Assembly (NCBI GenBank): GCA_900771955.1
Contig: CAAGPW010000097.1
Span: forward strand, 1 to 7,565
DNA from: Lachnospiraceae bacterium
GTDB taxonomy: Bacteria; Bacillota; Clostridia; Lachnospirales; Lachnospiraceae
Length of the DNA: 7,565 nucleotides
Direction of reading: 5' to 3'
Shown here: piece by piece, positions 7,504 to 7,565 of the stretch
How the letters are laid out: every line of letters begins with the position of its first letter
Numbering within the stretch: position 1 is the stretch's first letter
Made by a program: the position numbers and the translations under genes
Notes under the pieces: generated by a model
Database searches by the model: none
What the model saw: the letters and a program-made list of their open reading frames with translations, nothing else
What the model was told of the DNA's origin: nothing

Positions 7504-7540
7504 AGGGACGTTTCTTTTGTCACGATACCGGGGTCAAAAG
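7504..7540 (-). repeat. Right terminal inverted repeat, 37 bp
   Basis: It begins AGGGACG at its inner end and finishes CGGGGTCAAAAG at its outer end. It is the inverted partner of 50-86 with one mismatch. It lies about 130 bp upstream of the AraC-type gene, so the operon promoter is inside the repeat-bounded segment. Adjacent sequence outside (GTTATCC...) shows no similarity to the left flank in either orientation beyond the repeat. Confidence 0.93.
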
Positions 7541-7565
7541 GTTATCCAATGATATACATTATGAA

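Larger units (their letters stand above)
50..7540. mobile_element. Putative non-autonomous IR-bounded element carrying a transport operon
   Basis: Two 37-bp inverted repeats bound a segment of about 7.49 kb that contains exactly one complete regulator-plus-transport operon and nothing else. No transposase, integrase or resolvase is encoded on either strand; all long ORFs not assigned here are antisense or out-of-frame shadows of the transport genes. Known parallels are the mobile insertion cassettes of the Bacillus cereus group, in which insertion-sequence-type ends flank passenger genes and transposition is supplied in trans. I cannot assign the ends to a named IS family. No clear target-site duplication is visible: the bases just outside are TTAAGGG on the left and GTTATCC on the right. 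Mobility is therefore an inference from the repeats and the exact fit of the cargo. The alternative is a dispersed genomic palindrome that happens to flank the operon. Confidence 0.55.

Noticed and set aside
50..7540. Phase-variable invertible segment bounded by the inverted repeats
   Set aside because: The segment contains its own promoter and whole operon, no recombinase gene is nearby, and nothing at the borders shows a promoter or reading frame that inversion would switch. Not excluded, but less economical than a passenger-carrying element.

Overview
The window holds one compact, single-direction transport locus on the minus strand. A near-perfect 37-bp inverted repeat flanks it (50-86 and 7504-7540, 36 of 37 positions matching when one copy is reverse-complemented). 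Strong purine-rich Shine-Dalgarno sites, GTG starts, moderate AT content, a Trep_Strep/MptD-type ECF S component and the protein families present all suggest a gut-type Firmicute, probably Clostridia/Lachnospiraceae. No taxonomic search was possible, so this is an impression.

Layout in transcription order, right to left. The right inverted repeat (7504-7540) is followed by about 130 bp of regulatory DNA. This DNA holds a candidate extended -10 promoter (7424-7452) and three alternating GTTAG/CTAAC half-sites (7391-7415). Then come an AraC-family regulator (7374-6376), two half-size ABC transporters of the exporter-fold type (6326-4530 and 4545-2770), and a complete ECF importer: S component (2773-2177), EcfT transmembrane coupling protein (2177-1497) and a fused double-ATPase EcfA (1479-85). 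The EcfA stop codon overlaps the left inverted repeat by two bases. Genes two to five overlap by 16, 4 and 1 bp and EcfA follows after 17 bp, so they are almost certainly one translationally coupled operon.

How the genes may work together: an AraC regulator beside a pair of exporter-fold ABC half-transporters is the arrangement of YbtA-YbtP-YbtQ, where the ABC pair imports a metal-siderophore. The half-sites just after the candidate promoter resemble DtxR-type metalloregulator boxes. The most economical reading is a metal, metal-chelator or xenosiderophore uptake module under dual control (substrate-sensing AraC plus metal-dependent repressor). The substrate is inferred, not shown.

The most notable feature is the packaging: a whole regulator-plus-importer operon fits exactly between inverted repeats, with no transposase or recombinase inside. 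It looks like a non-autonomous, passenger-carrying element (mobile-insertion-cassette-like). A scattered repeated palindrome that happens to flank the operon is the main alternative. Outside the repeats only 49 bp (left) and 25 bp (right) are visible, and neither contains a recognisable gene.
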